Positions 9,116-19,511 of a DNA stretch of 38,105 nucleotides are shown one piece after another (the first letter of the stretch is position 1; each line of letters begins with the position of its first letter). The notes beneath the pieces are model-generated. The model saw nothing but the letters and a program-made list of their open reading frames with translations. It made no database searches and was not told where the DNA came from. Source of the DNA: Paracoccaceae bacterium (GTDB taxonomy: Bacteria; Pseudomonadota; Alphaproteobacteria; Rhodobacterales; Rhodobacteraceae); contig CANIKY010000023.1 in the NCBI GenBank assembly GCA_947468085.1, positions 1 to 38,105 of the forward strand. The letters run 5' to 3'. Position numbers and translations under genes: made by a program.

Positions 9116-9136
9116 AGCGGCCTCCTTTCAGTGGGA

Positions 9137-9164
9137 AACGGGCGCGCCAAGCGGAGCGCCCGTT
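9137..9164 (-). other. Intercistronic hairpin between rpsP and rimM
   Basis: AACGGGCGC (9137-9145) pairs perfectly with GCGCCCGTT (9156-9164), giving a 9-bp stem with a 10-base loop in the 54-base spacer. There is no T-run, so full termination is unlikely. It may stabilise the 3' end of the rpsP message or lower read-through, so that a ribosomal protein and a low-abundance maturation factor can be made at different levels from one operon. That role is inferred from position. Confidence 0.6.
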
Positions 9165-9169
9165 GCGTA

Positions 9170-9523
9170 TTATTCTTCAGCCGGAGCGGCGGCGGCAGCG
9201 GCTTTCTTCTTGGCGCGTTCGGCCATGGCTTTGCCCGGCACGGCCGATTTGGGGTTGGAGCGGACAATTTTGGGCAAAACGCCTGCGGCTTCCAAAAAGC
9301 GCGCAACGCGGTCGGTGGGTTGAGCGCCCTTGGACAGCCAATCCTTGATCCGGTCCAGATCCATCTTGATGCGGTTTTCGTTGTCTTTGGCCAGCATCGG
9401 GTCATAGGTGCCCAGCTTTTCCAAGAAGCGGCCGTCGCGCGGCATGCGGCTGTCGGAAGCGACGATGGAATAGTGCGGACGCTTTTTGGAACCGCCACGG
9501 GCGAGACGGATTTTCATGGACAT
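9170..9523 (-). CDS. rpsP: 30S ribosomal protein S16
   Basis: S16 is a primary-assembly protein of the small ribosomal subunit. The 117-residue product begins [20 protein letters not shown] and contains [34 protein letters not shown], all typical of S16. The tail beyond residue 85 is rich in Lys and Ala ([17 protein letters not shown]), a common alphaproteobacterial extension. The ATG at 9523 follows AAGGAG at 7 bases and is preferred over the second in-frame ATG two codons later. Hairpins lie on both sides of the gene. Confidence 0.97.
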   Translation of the reverse strand: MSMKIRLARGGSKKRPHYSIVASDSRMPRDGRFLEKLGTYDPMLAKDNENRIKMDLDRIKDWLSKGAQPTDRVARFLEAAGVLPKIVRSNPKSAVPGKAMAERAKKKAAAAAAPAEE

Positions 9524-9550
9524 GGTGTTTCTCCTTAACATGTCTTGGGG

Positions 9551-9576
9551 GCAGATGGGCACAATGCCCAAGCTGC
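9551..9576 (-). other. Hairpin upstream of rpsP
   Basis: Within the 60-base gap between the chorismate mutase and rpsP, GCAG/CTGC closes an inner perfect TGGGCA/TGCCCA stem with a 3-base loop. It lies about 28 bases upstream of the rpsP start codon. It may be an intercistronic stability or regulatory structure; binding by S16 is possible but not shown by the sequence. Confidence 0.45.
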
Positions 9577-9583
9577 GGGTTGG

Positions 9584-9883
9584 CTATTTTTGCAGGTGTT
9601 CGTGATGCCTGATCACTTCAGAGATGATGAAGGTCAGGAATTTCTTGGCAAATTCGGGGTCAAGGTCGGCGTCAGCGGCCAGCTTTTCCAGCCGTTCAAT
9701 TTGGCGGGCTTCCCGCGCCGGATCAGACGGGGGCAGATCGTGGCTGGCCTTCAGCTGGCCCACGGCTTGGGTGTGCTTAAAGCGTTCGGCCAAAGTATAG
9801 ACCAAGATCGCATCCAGCCTGTCGATCGAGGCACGGTGGTCTTTGAGCACCTCTGCGGCGCGGGCGATGAGATCAGCGGTCAT
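9584..9883 (-). CDS. Chorismate mutase, AroQ type
   Basis: The enzyme rearranges chorismate to prephenate, the entry to phenylalanine and tyrosine synthesis. The 99-residue all-helical protein matches the stand-alone AroQ class: HRASIDRLDAILVYTLAERF near 16-35 supplies the first helix, VGQLKASHDLPPSDPAREARQIERL near 41-65 the lysine and Arg/Glu residues, and FAKKFLTFIISEVIRHHE the third helix. Prephenate dehydratase (pheA) in this window is a separate single-function protein, which fits a free-standing mutase. It is a passenger in the SRP/ribosomal operon. A 31-codon ORF overlaps its start. Confidence 0.9.
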   Translation of the reverse strand: MTADLIARAAEVLKDHRASIDRLDAILVYTLAERFKHTQAVGQLKASHDLPPSDPAREARQIERLEKLAADADLDPEFAKKFLTFIISEVIRHHEHLQK

Positions 9884-9968
9884 GGCGGGCCTCGTTTTGG
9901 GACAGCGCAGGAGTGACGGTTGGAATTTGAGCAGAAAACTCGTGGGAAGTGGCGAAGGTGAAAGTCAT
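9873..9968 (-). CDS. Possible 31-residue ORF bridging the GNAT gene and chorismate mutase
   Basis: The ATG at 9968 overlaps the TGA of the GNAT gene (ATGA), and the ORF ends 8 bases inside the chorismate mutase gene in another frame. It fills exactly the 81-base gap that otherwise separates these genes. The product starts MTFTFATSHEF and is Ser/Thr-rich. There is no good ribosome binding site for it or for the chorismate mutase, so it may serve as a coupling leader for the downstream gene. No homologue is recognised; chance is quite possible. Confidence 0.3.
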   Translation of the reverse strand: MTFTFATSHEFSAQIPTVTPALSQNEARHDR

Positions 9969-10501
9969 GCTAACCCCCGCAGGTCGTGGCGGATCACCAC
10001 ATCGGTCGGGTCAGAACCTAGGGACTCTGTCATCACCCCGCCCAAACGTTGGCCCAGGGCGATTGAACGGCTGTTGCCGGGGTCGATGTAATTGTCGATA
10101 TGATCCCAGCCGAAGGTTTGACGCGCCCAAAGCATCACGGCGCGCGCGCCTTCGGCAGCGATGCCGCGCCCTTCGGCCGCATCCGTGACAAACCAGCCAA
10201 GTTCGGGTTCGGGATAGCCCTGCGGCTGATAGATGCCCACTTCGCCCAGGTAAGTGCCAGTCGCAGTCTCATCTACCGAAAACGGGCCAAAACCCATCAG
10301 TGGCCATTGCCCGACTTCCGAAGCAAAGATGCGCCAAGCCGTCACGGCATCAAACGGCCCACCCTCCCACACAGAACGGGGCGAGGCATAAAAGGCCAGC
10401 CTGTGCGCGAAATCGTCATACCGCGGCATGCGCAACGTCAAACGAGCGGTCTGAAGGACCGGCGCAGAGGCATGGGCGATATGCTGCGGGCGGGTGATCA
10501 T
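9965..10501 (-). CDS. GNAT-family N-acetyltransferase (RimJ/RimL type)
   Basis: The 178-residue protein belongs to the branch of acetyltransferases that modify protein N termini or small molecules using acetyl-CoA. Typical segments are LQTARLTLRMPRYDDF near residues 16-31, TATGTYLGEVGIYQPQGYPEPELGWFV, and AEGRGIAAEGARAVMLWA near 131-148, where the glycine-rich loop binds the CoA pyrophosphate. DNYIDPGNSRSIALGQRLG follows, as in RimJ/RimL relatives. Its ATG overlaps the ffh stop (ATGA), so it is translated with ffh. The substrate is unknown. Confidence 0.85.
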   Translation of the reverse strand: MITRPQHIAHASAPVLQTARLTLRMPRYDDFAHRLAFYASPRSVWEGGPFDAVTAWRIFASEVGQWPLMGFGPFSVDETATGTYLGEVGIYQPQGYPEPELGWFVTDAAEGRGIAAEGARAVMLWARQTFGWDHIDNYIDPGNSRSIALGQRLGGVMTESLGSDPTDVVIRHDLRGLA

Positions 10502-12015
10502 TTCTTTTTGAACATCCCCGACAGGCCCTGCGGTAGGCCACCCATGCCGCCCAAACCACGGGGCAGTCCGCCCCCCATGCCGCCCATGCCCGATTTCATC
10601 GCGCGGGCGGCTTCTTCCAACTGGGCGGGGTCCATGTTCTTCAGGTCGGGCATTCCACCGGCAGTAGCACCGCCCTTGCCCATCATCTGGGCGATGGCCT
10701 GCTTCATCATGCCGCCCTTGCCCATTTTCTTCATCATATCGGCCATTTGCTGATGCTGTTTGATCAACTTGTTCAGCTCTGACACTTCCATCCCTGCGCC
10801 TTTGGCAACGCGCTTTTTGCGGCTGGCGGCCAAAAGATCGGGGTTGGCCCGTTCTTTCTTGGTCATCGACTGGATCAGCGCAATCTGGCGTTTGAGCATG
10901 CGGTCATCAAAGCCCGCCTTTTCCGCCGCCTTGGCCATGCCGCCCATGCCGGGCAGCATCCCCATGATCGACTGCATGCCGCCCATTTTCAGCATCTGTT
11001 CCAACTGCATCCGCAGGTCGTTCATGTTGAACAGACCCTTTTGGAAGCGCCGCGCCATGCGTTCGGATTGTTCGACCTCAAACGTCTCGCGGGCTTTTTC
11101 GACCAGCGCCACGATGTCGCCCATGCCCAAGATGCGGCCCGCGACGCGGTCGGATTCAAAGGTTTCCAGCGCGTCCATCTTTTCGCCCATGCCGACAAAG
11201 CGGATGGGTTTGCCCGTGATCGCCCGCATCGACAGCGCCGCACCACCGCGCCCGTCGCCGTCCATGCGCGTCAGCACCACGCCGGTGATGCCGACCTTAC
11301 CGTCAAACTCTGCCGCCACGTTGACGGCGTCTTGGCCGGTCAGGCCGTCGACCACCAGCAGCGTTTCGCGCGGATCAGCGATGTCGCGCACCGATTGGAT
11401 TTCGTCCATCAGCACTTCGTCAATGTGCAAACGGCCCGCCGTATCCAAGAACAGCACATCATAGCCGCCAAAAGCCGCCTGCGTCTTGGCGCGCTTGGCG
11501 ATTTGCACGGCCGTTTCACCTTTGACGATGGGCAAGCTGTCAACACCGATTTGTCCAGCCAGAATGGCCAATTGCTCCATAGCGGCGGGGCGGTTGGTAT
11601 CCAACGAGGCCAAAAGGACGCGCTTGTTGTTACGCTCTTTCAAGCGCTTGGCCAGTTTGGCCGTGGTGGTGGTTTTTCCCGACCCTTGCAGACCCACCAT
11701 CAAAATGGTGGACGGCGGGTTGTCGATCTTGAGCGCATCCGCCGGACCTTCGCCGCCCAGAACTGCAATCAACTCGTCATGCACGATCTTGACGACCTGT
11801 TGGCCAGGCGTCACCGATTTGGTCACCGCTTGGCCCGTGGCCCGTGTCTTGACCGCCTTGATGAAATCGCGCGCCACCGACAGCGACACGTCCGCCTCAA
11901 GCAAAGCCGTGCGCACTTCGCGCAGGGCGGCGTCGACATCCGCTTCTGACAAAGCGCCGGCCTTGGTCAGACGATCAAAGACGCCACCAAGGCGGTCTGA
12001 CAGGCTTTCGAACAT
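10498..12015 (-). CDS. ffh: Signal recognition particle protein Ffh
   Basis: Ffh is the GTPase that with the SRP RNA brings membrane-protein nascent chains to FtsY. The 505-residue product has the N domain (MFESLSDRLGGVFDRL), the G domain with GLQGSGKTTTTAKLA near 107-121, DTAGRLHIDE, TRMDGDGRGGAALS and GMGEKMDALETF, and a methionine-rich M domain from about 320 to the end with many Met/Gly runs and RLxK-type basic helices (SRKKRVAKGAGM) that bind RNA. The ATG at 12015 follows GAGGAG. It is the first gene of a five-gene operon, and its RNA partner ffs is at 19.5 kb. Confidence 0.97.
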   Translation of the reverse strand: MFESLSDRLGGVFDRLTKAGALSEADVDAALREVRTALLEADVSLSVARDFIKAVKTRATGQAVTKSVTPGQQVVKIVHDELIAVLGGEGPADALKIDNPPSTILMVGLQGSGKTTTTAKLAKRLKERNNKRVLLASLDTNRPAAMEQLAILAGQIGVDSLPIVKGETAVQIAKRAKTQAAFGGYDVLFLDTAGRLHIDEVLMDEIQSVRDIADPRETLLVVDGLTGQDAVNVAAEFDGKVGITGVVLTRMDGDGRGGAALSMRAITGKPIRFVGMGEKMDALETFESDRVAGRILGMGDIVALVEKARETFEVEQSERMARRFQKGLFNMNDLRMQLEQMLKMGGMQSIMGMLPGMGGMAKAAEKAGFDDRMLKRQIALIQSMTKKERANPDLLAASRKKRVAKGAGMEVSELNKLIKQHQQMADMMKKMGKGGMMKQAIAQMMGKGGATAGGMPDLKNMDPAQLEEAARAMKSGMGGMGGGLPRGLGGMGGLPQGLSGMFKKK

Positions 12016-12164
12016 GGCGCTCTCCTCGATCAATGCCCGAATGGGCGGCGGTGCGGGGCCTAGGCCAAAACGGCAACAGCACCCGTGGGCGCAACGCGCT
12101 GACGGATGGCGATCCCGGCTTAAGCCTAGGGACCGGAAGCCTGAAGCCTCCGGGGAATTGGGGG

Positions 12165-12193
12165 GAATTACGGGTGAAGGGCGGCAGAGTCAA
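12165..12193 (-). promoter_or_regulatory. Probable promoter of the ffh operon
   Basis: On the minus strand TTGACT (12188-12193) and TAATTC (12165-12170) are separated by exactly 17 bases. Transcription would start near 12158, leaving a leader of about 145 bases before ffh. The 190-base gap between ffh and the DoxX-like gene holds no other gene; it includes an imperfect hairpin near 12133-12153. Confidence 0.5.
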
Positions 12194-12205
12194 GCGTGCA
12201 GGGGC

Positions 12206-12556
12206 TTAGCGCTGAAAATCCGCCCGATTGCGCGCCAAAATCACGGCAGATGCCGCGGCCAGCGCCATGGCAGGCGGCGCGCCGTCCCATCCCAACACGC
12301 TGGCATGGGCAAAGATAGCGCCCAAGCTGACCAACAAGGCCAGTGCCGCGCCGTAAGCCGCACGGCCCGGGGCCATCAGGGCCACGGCGGCCAGCACCTG
12401 CACCAAGCCTGCGCCGATGCGCCCTGCATCACCTGCCCCCAAGGCCGCAAACCGCGCACCCATCCGGTCATAGCCAACCAATGCGGCCAAACCAGCCGCA
12501 AGCATCACCAGCGCGAGGCTGGCCTTGAACAGGGTTGATGGCGTCGGTTTTGGCAT
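12206..12556 (-). CDS. DoxX-like four-helix membrane protein (first of a tandem pair)
   Basis: The 116-residue protein has about four hydrophobic segments (near 10-28, 46-62, 66-86, 92-106) with few charged loops, the size and layout of DoxX/DUF-type membrane proteins. It is similar in length and layout to the neighbour upstream (12606-12953), suggesting a duplication. Function is unclear; DoxX-like proteins have been linked to redox or stress roles in the membrane. The ATG at 12556 precedes the first membrane segment. The 49-base gap to its neighbour suggests co-transcription. Confidence 0.6.
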   Translation of the reverse strand: MPKPTPSTLFKASLALVMLAAGLAALVGYDRMGARFAALGAGDAGRIGAGLVQVLAAVALMAPGRAAYGAALALLVSLGAIFAHASVLGWDGAPPAMALAAASAVILARNRADFQR

Positions 12557-12605
12557 TGGGCCTCCATTCTCTTATTTAGCGGGGAAGAAGGCCCTTTCGC
12601 AAGGT

Positions 12606-12953
12606 TCAGCGCGACAGTTGCGCGCGGTAGGCCCAAAGGATCACGGCGGCCAGGGCGCCCAGCACCAGCGCGGGCAGGCCTGCGGCAAGGCCCAGCACCA
12701 AGGCATGGGCGATGAGTGCGCCGATCATGGTGCAGACCAACAGCCCCGCCGCATAGGCTTGCAGGCCGGGCAGCCACAGGGCGATGGCCGATCCCACCTC
12801 GATCGCACCGGTTACATAGCGGAACCATTGGCCAAAGCCTACGGCATCAAAGGTTTGCACCATCATCTCGGCCCCTGCCAATTTGGCAAGGCCTGCGGCG
12901 GCGAAGGCTGCGGTCAAAAGGGCGCGGCTGATCAGCAAGACAGTTTTGTTCAT
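12606..12953 (-). CDS. DoxX family membrane protein
   Basis: The 115-residue product begins MNKTVLLISRALLTAAFAAA and contains the DoxX-like pattern GLAKLAG followed by a short charged loop and FGQWFRYVTGAIEVGSAIALW, then two further hydrophobic helices. Four membrane helices are expected in the inner membrane. The ATG at 12953 is used because it opens the first helix, although the frame continues upstream. It diverges from a LysR regulator over 111 bases, so that regulator is the likely controller of this gene pair. No substrate or partner can be named. Confidence 0.75.
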   Translation of the reverse strand: MNKTVLLISRALLTAAFAAAGLAKLAGAEMMVQTFDAVGFGQWFRYVTGAIEVGSAIALWLPGLQAYAAGLLVCTMIGALIAHALVLGLAAGLPALVLGALAAVILWAYRAQLSR

Positions 12954-13064
12954 GGCATTTCCTGTGATTTCTATGTGGTTCATATTCCCGCGGGCATTAT
13001 GCCGCTTGCAGATTTGCGCGCAATTCTGCCAGATGCCACAAGCGTTGTTCAGGAATGCACAGAC

Positions 13065-13952
13065 ATGCTGGTCGATACTTGGGGCGAAATTCGGACGGCC
13101 TATCAAGTGGCGCGTTTGGGCACCGTGTCTGGCGCGGCCGAGGTGTTGGGTGTGCACCATGCCACAGTGATCCGCCACATTGACGCTTTGGAAAAGCGGC
13201 TGGCGACCAAGCTTTTCCAGCGCCACGCGCGCGGCTATACGCCCACGGAAGCAGGCCGCGATCTTTTTTCCACCGCCCAGCGCACCGAAGAGCAGTTTGG
13301 CCAATTGGTCAGCCGGATCAAAGGGCAGGGCGAAACGGTCACTGGCGAACTGGTTGTCACGTCGATCTCAGGGATAGCGCCAGTGCTTTCGCCGGTCTTT
13401 GCCACGTTTCAGGCCCTGCACCCCGATGTCGCCATAAGGTTTTATTCTGACATGCGCCTGTTTCGGCTGGATTACGGCGAGGCGCATGTGGCCATTCGGG
13501 CAGGTGCTGCCCCGCAGGACGGCGACTATGTGGTGCAGCCTTTGGCACGGGTACAGGCAGCACTTTACGCCTCCAAAGCCTATCTGCAATCGCGCGGGAT
13601 GCCCAATGGACCGCAAGATTACCTGCGCCATCAGTTTGTAGGCCCCGTCGATGCCGACAACCGCGCGCCCTTTTACCGTTGGATGCGCGACAATGTGCCG
13701 GACGAGGCGATTACCTACCGCGTCAGCGAGCCGTCGGCCACAACGGCGGCGCTGCTGGCGGGTCTTGGTCTGGGCTATATGCCCGTGTGGGAGGCCGAAA
13801 AGCACCCCGATCTGGTGCAAGTCATGCCGCCAAGGGCAGAATGGGAATCACCTTTGTGGATCGTCACCCACGTTGACCTGCACCGCACCCTTAAGGTGCA
13901 AAGTTTCCTGACGGTGCTAAAGCGCGCCGCAGCCAGTTGGTCCTGCGCATGA
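13065..13952 (+). CDS. LysR-family transcriptional regulator
   Basis: The 295-residue protein has an N-terminal winged helix-turn-helix (AYQVARLGTVSGAAEVLGVHHATVIRHIDALEK within residues 10-42) and a C-terminal substrate-binding-like sensor domain of LysR type (GELVVTSISGIAPVLSPVFATF onward). VHHATVIRHI is the recognition helix. The ATG at 13065 places the helix-turn-helix at the usual distance from the N terminus; an in-frame ATG at 12999 would add 22 residues. It diverges from the DoxX-like pair and is translationally coupled to the EamA exporter, so either may be its target. The inducer is unknown. Confidence 0.9.
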   Translation: MLVDTWGEIRTAYQVARLGTVSGAAEVLGVHHATVIRHIDALEKRLATKLFQRHARGYTPTEAGRDLFSTAQRTEEQFGQLVSRIKGQGETVTGELVVTSISGIAPVLSPVFATFQALHPDVAIRFYSDMRLFRLDYGEAHVAIRAGAAPQDGDYVVQPLARVQAALYASKAYLQSRGMPNGPQDYLRHQFVGPVDADNRAPFYRWMRDNVPDEAITYRVSEPSATTAALLAGLGLGYMPVWEAEKHPDLVQVMPPRAEWESPLWIVTHVDLHRTLKVQSFLTVLKRAAASWSCA

Positions 13953-14839
13953 CCCGCACCCCTGCGCAAAGCGGCCATCTGGCGATGCTGGCCTTTTCGG
14001 CCTTAGTGGCGGGGTCGTTCTCGCTTGGGGCATTGGCCGCACCGCTGATCTCGCCAGCGGCGCTGACGGTGGCGCGGTTTGGGCTGGCGGGGGCCTTGGT
14101 AGGCGGGGCGGCGTTTTTCAGAAAGGGCAGTGTGCCCCGCAGCGCTGCGGCTGCCCCTTGGCGTTATCTGGTGCTGGGCGGTTTGCTCGCCTGCTACTTT
14201 GTGCTGATGTTTGAAGGCTTGCGTACCGCCGAGGCGGTGCCCACGGCAGCGGTCTTTACCCTGACGCCTGTCATGGCGGCGGGCTTTGGGTGGATCTTGC
14301 TGCGCCAGATCACTTCGGCCCGCATGGCGCTGGCCTTGGCTTTGGGGGCGGTTGGGGCGGTTTGGGTGATCTTTCGCGGCGATCTGCAGGCCATCACCGC
14401 CATGCAGATCGGTAAAGGTGAAGTGATTTTCTTCTTTGGCTGCATCGCGCACGCCTTTTACGCCCCCATGGTCCGCCGCCTGAACAGGGGAGAGCCCGCC
14501 TTGGTCTTTACCTTTGGCACGCTGCTGGCGGGGTTTTTGCTGCTGTGCCTATGGGGCGGGCCCGCGACTGTGGCGACCGATTGGGCCCATCTGCCAGCCA
14601 TCGTGTGGATCTGTCTGGCCTATGTGTCCATCGCAGCCTCAGCCATGACCTTTGTTTTGCTGCAATATGCCACGATGCGGCTGCCTGCGGCCAAAGTGAT
14701 GGCCTATACCTATCTGGTGCCCTGCTGGGTGATCGTTTGGGAAGTGGCTTTGGGGCATCCTGCGCCCCCACTTAAGGTTTTGGCCGGCGTCGTTCTGATT
14801 TTGGCCGCCTTGGGCCTGCTTTTGAAGAACGAGGGATAG
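13949..14839 (+). CDS. EamA/DMT-family permease
   Basis: The 296-residue protein has about ten hydrophobic helices in two repeats, the layout of drug/metabolite transporter family exporters. Segments such as EGLRTAEAVPTAAVFTLTPVMAAGF and LQYATMRLPAAKVMAYTYLVPCWVIVWEV are typical of the EamA domain ends. It should sit in the inner membrane and probably exports an amino acid or other small metabolite. Its ATG overlaps the stop of the LysR gene (ATGA), a common regulator-exporter arrangement. Confidence 0.9.
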   Translation: MTRTPAQSGHLAMLAFSALVAGSFSLGALAAPLISPAALTVARFGLAGALVGGAAFFRKGSVPRSAAAAPWRYLVLGGLLACYFVLMFEGLRTAEAVPTAAVFTLTPVMAAGFGWILLRQITSARMALALALGAVGAVWVIFRGDLQAITAMQIGKGEVIFFFGCIAHAFYAPMVRRLNRGEPALVFTFGTLLAGFLLLCLWGGPATVATDWAHLPAIVWICLAYVSIAASAMTFVLLQYATMRLPAAKVMAYTYLVPCWVIVWEVALGHPAPPLKVLAGVVLILAALGLLLKNEG

Positions 14840-14960
14840 GGTCGATCTTGTCATGGCTAATCCTATTTGGCCGCGGATCAGTTTCGGCGTCAGTGCCGGT
14901 TTAGTTTAAGGCGATGGAGGCGGTGGCCCAGGGTTCGGACCTGCTGATCCACGGCACTTT

Positions 14961-15149
14961 GTGATCAGCCTTGTGAAGAACCCAGTGCGGGCCTATTTGG
15001 GTTGGAAGGCCGTGCGGATCGCTGACTTTGCCGTGCTGTTATCCACCACCTGCGGCCCTGCCAACTTTGGCTTGCAGGGCTTGATCATCGGCCCCTTGGG
15101 GGCCGCGATGTTCATCGCCGTTAGGTGCAGCTTTATGGTCCAGAAATAG
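14961..15149 (+). pseudogene. Remnant of an AI-2E/PerM family transporter (C-terminal fragment)
   Basis: A 62-codon frame encodes NPVRAYLGWKAVRIADF, then VLLSTTCGPANFGLQG and LIIGPLGAAMFIAV. This follows the C-terminal signature of AI-2E family permeases (DN-RP-LIG...PD-LVLLSTLGG-FG--GF-IGP-IAA-F). The family is about 350 residues, so most of the gene is missing. Upstream frames at 14840-14960 are interrupted by stops and show no clear membrane helices. The GG of STLGG reads CG, consistent with decay. It lies 3' of the EamA gene and beside the truncated end of dnaE2. Confidence 0.6.
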
Positions 15150-15231
15150 GGCCAAGGCAAAACCCTTTGGCTGCGAGCGGCGCACGACTGCGATGCCGCC
15201 TTTTAGCTTCCGCCCTTGATTGGAGAATGTC

Positions 15232-15395
15232 ATGACCAAACTCGTCCCACCCAAACCCGCCACGCCAAAGCCAGCCACGCCAAAGCCCGTCGTCAAAAAG
15301 GCAGGAGCGTTCAATGCAGGCCTTACCAAACCCAGCGACGCAGGCCGGAACTCTGCCGCCGTGGGCGGCAAAGGGGCCAGCAGCAAGAAGGGCCG

Positions 15396-15399
<4 letters not shown>
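15232..15399 (+). CDS. 55-residue Lys/Pro-rich small protein
   Basis: The ORF runs from an ATG preceded by TGGAGA (spacing 6) to TAG. The product starts MTKLVPPKPATPKPATPK, a PKPAT repeat, and ends GGKGASSKKGR, so it is strongly basic, proline-rich and probably disordered. Its last 4 bases overlap the stop of the convergent dnaE2 gene. The good ribosome binding site and biased composition favour a real gene; such tails occur in nucleic-acid-binding small proteins, but no family is recognised. The opposite strand here carries no DnaE2 continuation. Confidence 0.5.
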
Positions 15400-18236
<2,837 letters not shown>

Positions 18237-18308
18237 TTAAAGAACATCCTACCCCACCCCGCCCTGCCCCACCAGTGAGTCGTTAACCACCCCCTCGCCC
18301 TTTGCCTT

Positions 18309-18332
18309 TGGATATTTGAGCAAGTATGAAAG
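18309..18332 (+). repeat. Dispersed intergenic element, copy C
   Basis: This copy reads TGGATATTTGAGCA-AG-TATGAAAG, with two changes from the consensus. It forms the left arm of an inverted pair with copy D, 15 bases away, in the gap between rsgA and dnaE2. Confidence 0.7.
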
Positions 18333-18347
18333 ACAGACCACTTGCCC

Positions 18348-18371
18348 CTTTCATACGTGCCCAAATATCCC
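18348..18371 (-). repeat. Dispersed intergenic element, copy D
   Basis: On the minus strand it reads GGGATATTTGGGCA-CG-TATGAAAG and is preceded by GCCTCCGGCG, as in copy E. With copy C it can fold into a long imperfect hairpin of about 22 base pairs around a 15-base loop. A GC stem (GCCGCC/GGCGGC) lies further out at about 18383-18404. The 213-base gap between rsgA and dnaE2 contains only these elements. Confidence 0.7.
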
Positions 18372-18449
18372 CGCCGGAGGCCGCCCGAGCCAGTTGGCGG
18401 CACGCCAGAGGCGAGATAAAAACACACGCGCGGAACGCGCTCTATTTTC

Positions 18450-19433
18450 TTATTTCTTCTTGGGATAAAACCGCTTACCCGCCGCGCGCAGGGCCGAGGT
18501 TTCCATCGTGGCGGTGTTGGTGCCGTCTTCGGCCAACAGCTTTTGCCAGCGTATCAAGCGCGCAGGGTCCAGATCACCTGCGGCAATGGCCCCTTGCACG
18601 GCACAGCCGGGCTCGCCCGCGTGGCGGCAGTTGCGAAATTTGCAGGTCAGCGACAGGGCGGTCAAATCATCAAAGAACAGGCCAATCCCGTCATAAGCAT
18701 CGCTGAGCTGCACTTCGCGCATGCCGGGCGTGTCGATCAACCAGCCCCCGTTCGTCATCGCAACCAGATAGCGGCCCGTGGTGGTGTGACGCCCCTTGGC
18801 ATCATCGTCACGCACCTCTTGCACGGCGGCAGCCCCACCAGTCAGGGCATTGGCGATCGTGGTTTTGCCAACACCTGATGACCCAAGCAGCGCCACCGTC
18901 TGACCTGGGCCGCACCACGGGGCCAATAGGGCACGCACATCGCCGCGCTTGGCATCCATCAGCACCACCGCAAGGCCTGATTTAAGCGCCTGCGCCTGAG
19001 CCATAAAATCGTGCGGGTCGGCAGCGGTGTCAGCCTTGGTCAGCACCACCACGGGCTCGACCCCGGCGCTGGCGGCCAGCACCAAAAACCGCTCCATCCG
19101 GCCCGCATTGAAATCGGCATTGCAGGACGAGACGATGAACAAAGCATCCAGATTGGCGGCAATCACCTGCCGTGCAACGCCACTACCTGCCGCCTTGCGC
19201 GCGACAAGGCTGTGACGGTCCAGCACCCGCAGGGCCACCCTGTCCCGCACCACCACCCAATCCCCAACCGCCACCGTTGCAGTGGACAGGGTCGAGGCTG
19301 GGATCAAATCCACCGCCCCCACCTCGGCCAAGGCTTCGATCCGTGCGCGGTGCACAGCGGTGACCCGCGCGGGAAAAACATCGGGTTCGATCACTTGGTC
19401 GCTAAACTGCGCCGACCAACCCAAAGCGGCCAA
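18450..19433 (-). CDS. rsgA: Ribosome small subunit-dependent GTPase RsgA
   Basis: RsgA is a circularly permuted GTPase that checks late 30S subunit maturation. The 327-residue product has an N-terminal OB-fold (VGDWVVVRD near 57-65), then G4 (VVLTKAD), G1 (GSSGVGKTTIANAL), G3 (DTPGMREVQL) and a C-terminal zinc motif (CKFRNCRHAGEPGCAV), in the permuted order. It ends in a basic tail (FYPKKK). No ATG is in frame before the conserved start ALGWSAQF. The TTG at 19433 is used; the frame runs back only to a stop at 19455, with a CTG at 19445 as alternative. Confidence 0.92.
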   Translation of the reverse strand: MAALGWSAQFSDQVIEPDVFPARVTAVHRARIEALAEVGAVDLIPASTLSTATVAVGDWVVVRDRVALRVLDRHSLVARKAAGSGVARQVIAANLDALFIVSSCNADFNAGRMERFLVLAASAGVEPVVVLTKADTAADPHDFMAQAQALKSGLAVVLMDAKRGDVRALLAPWCGPGQTVALLGSSGVGKTTIANALTGGAAAVQEVRDDDAKGRHTTTGRYLVAMTNGGWLIDTPGMREVQLSDAYDGIGLFFDDLTALSLTCKFRNCRHAGEPGCAVQGAIAAGDLDPARLIRWQKLLAEDGTNTATMETSALRAAGKRFYPKKK

Positions 19434-19511
19434 AACGCTGCTCAGCGGCTTGCCCTACGGCAGGAGATTTCATCCAACATGAACCATCCTCCGCCAATTG
19501 AGGGGTAAGGT

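Noticed and set aside
15039-15386. Minus-strand frame as a missing C-terminal part of dnaE2
   Set aside because: Its translation shows no OB-fold motifs and is the complement of the Lys/Pro-rich ORF.
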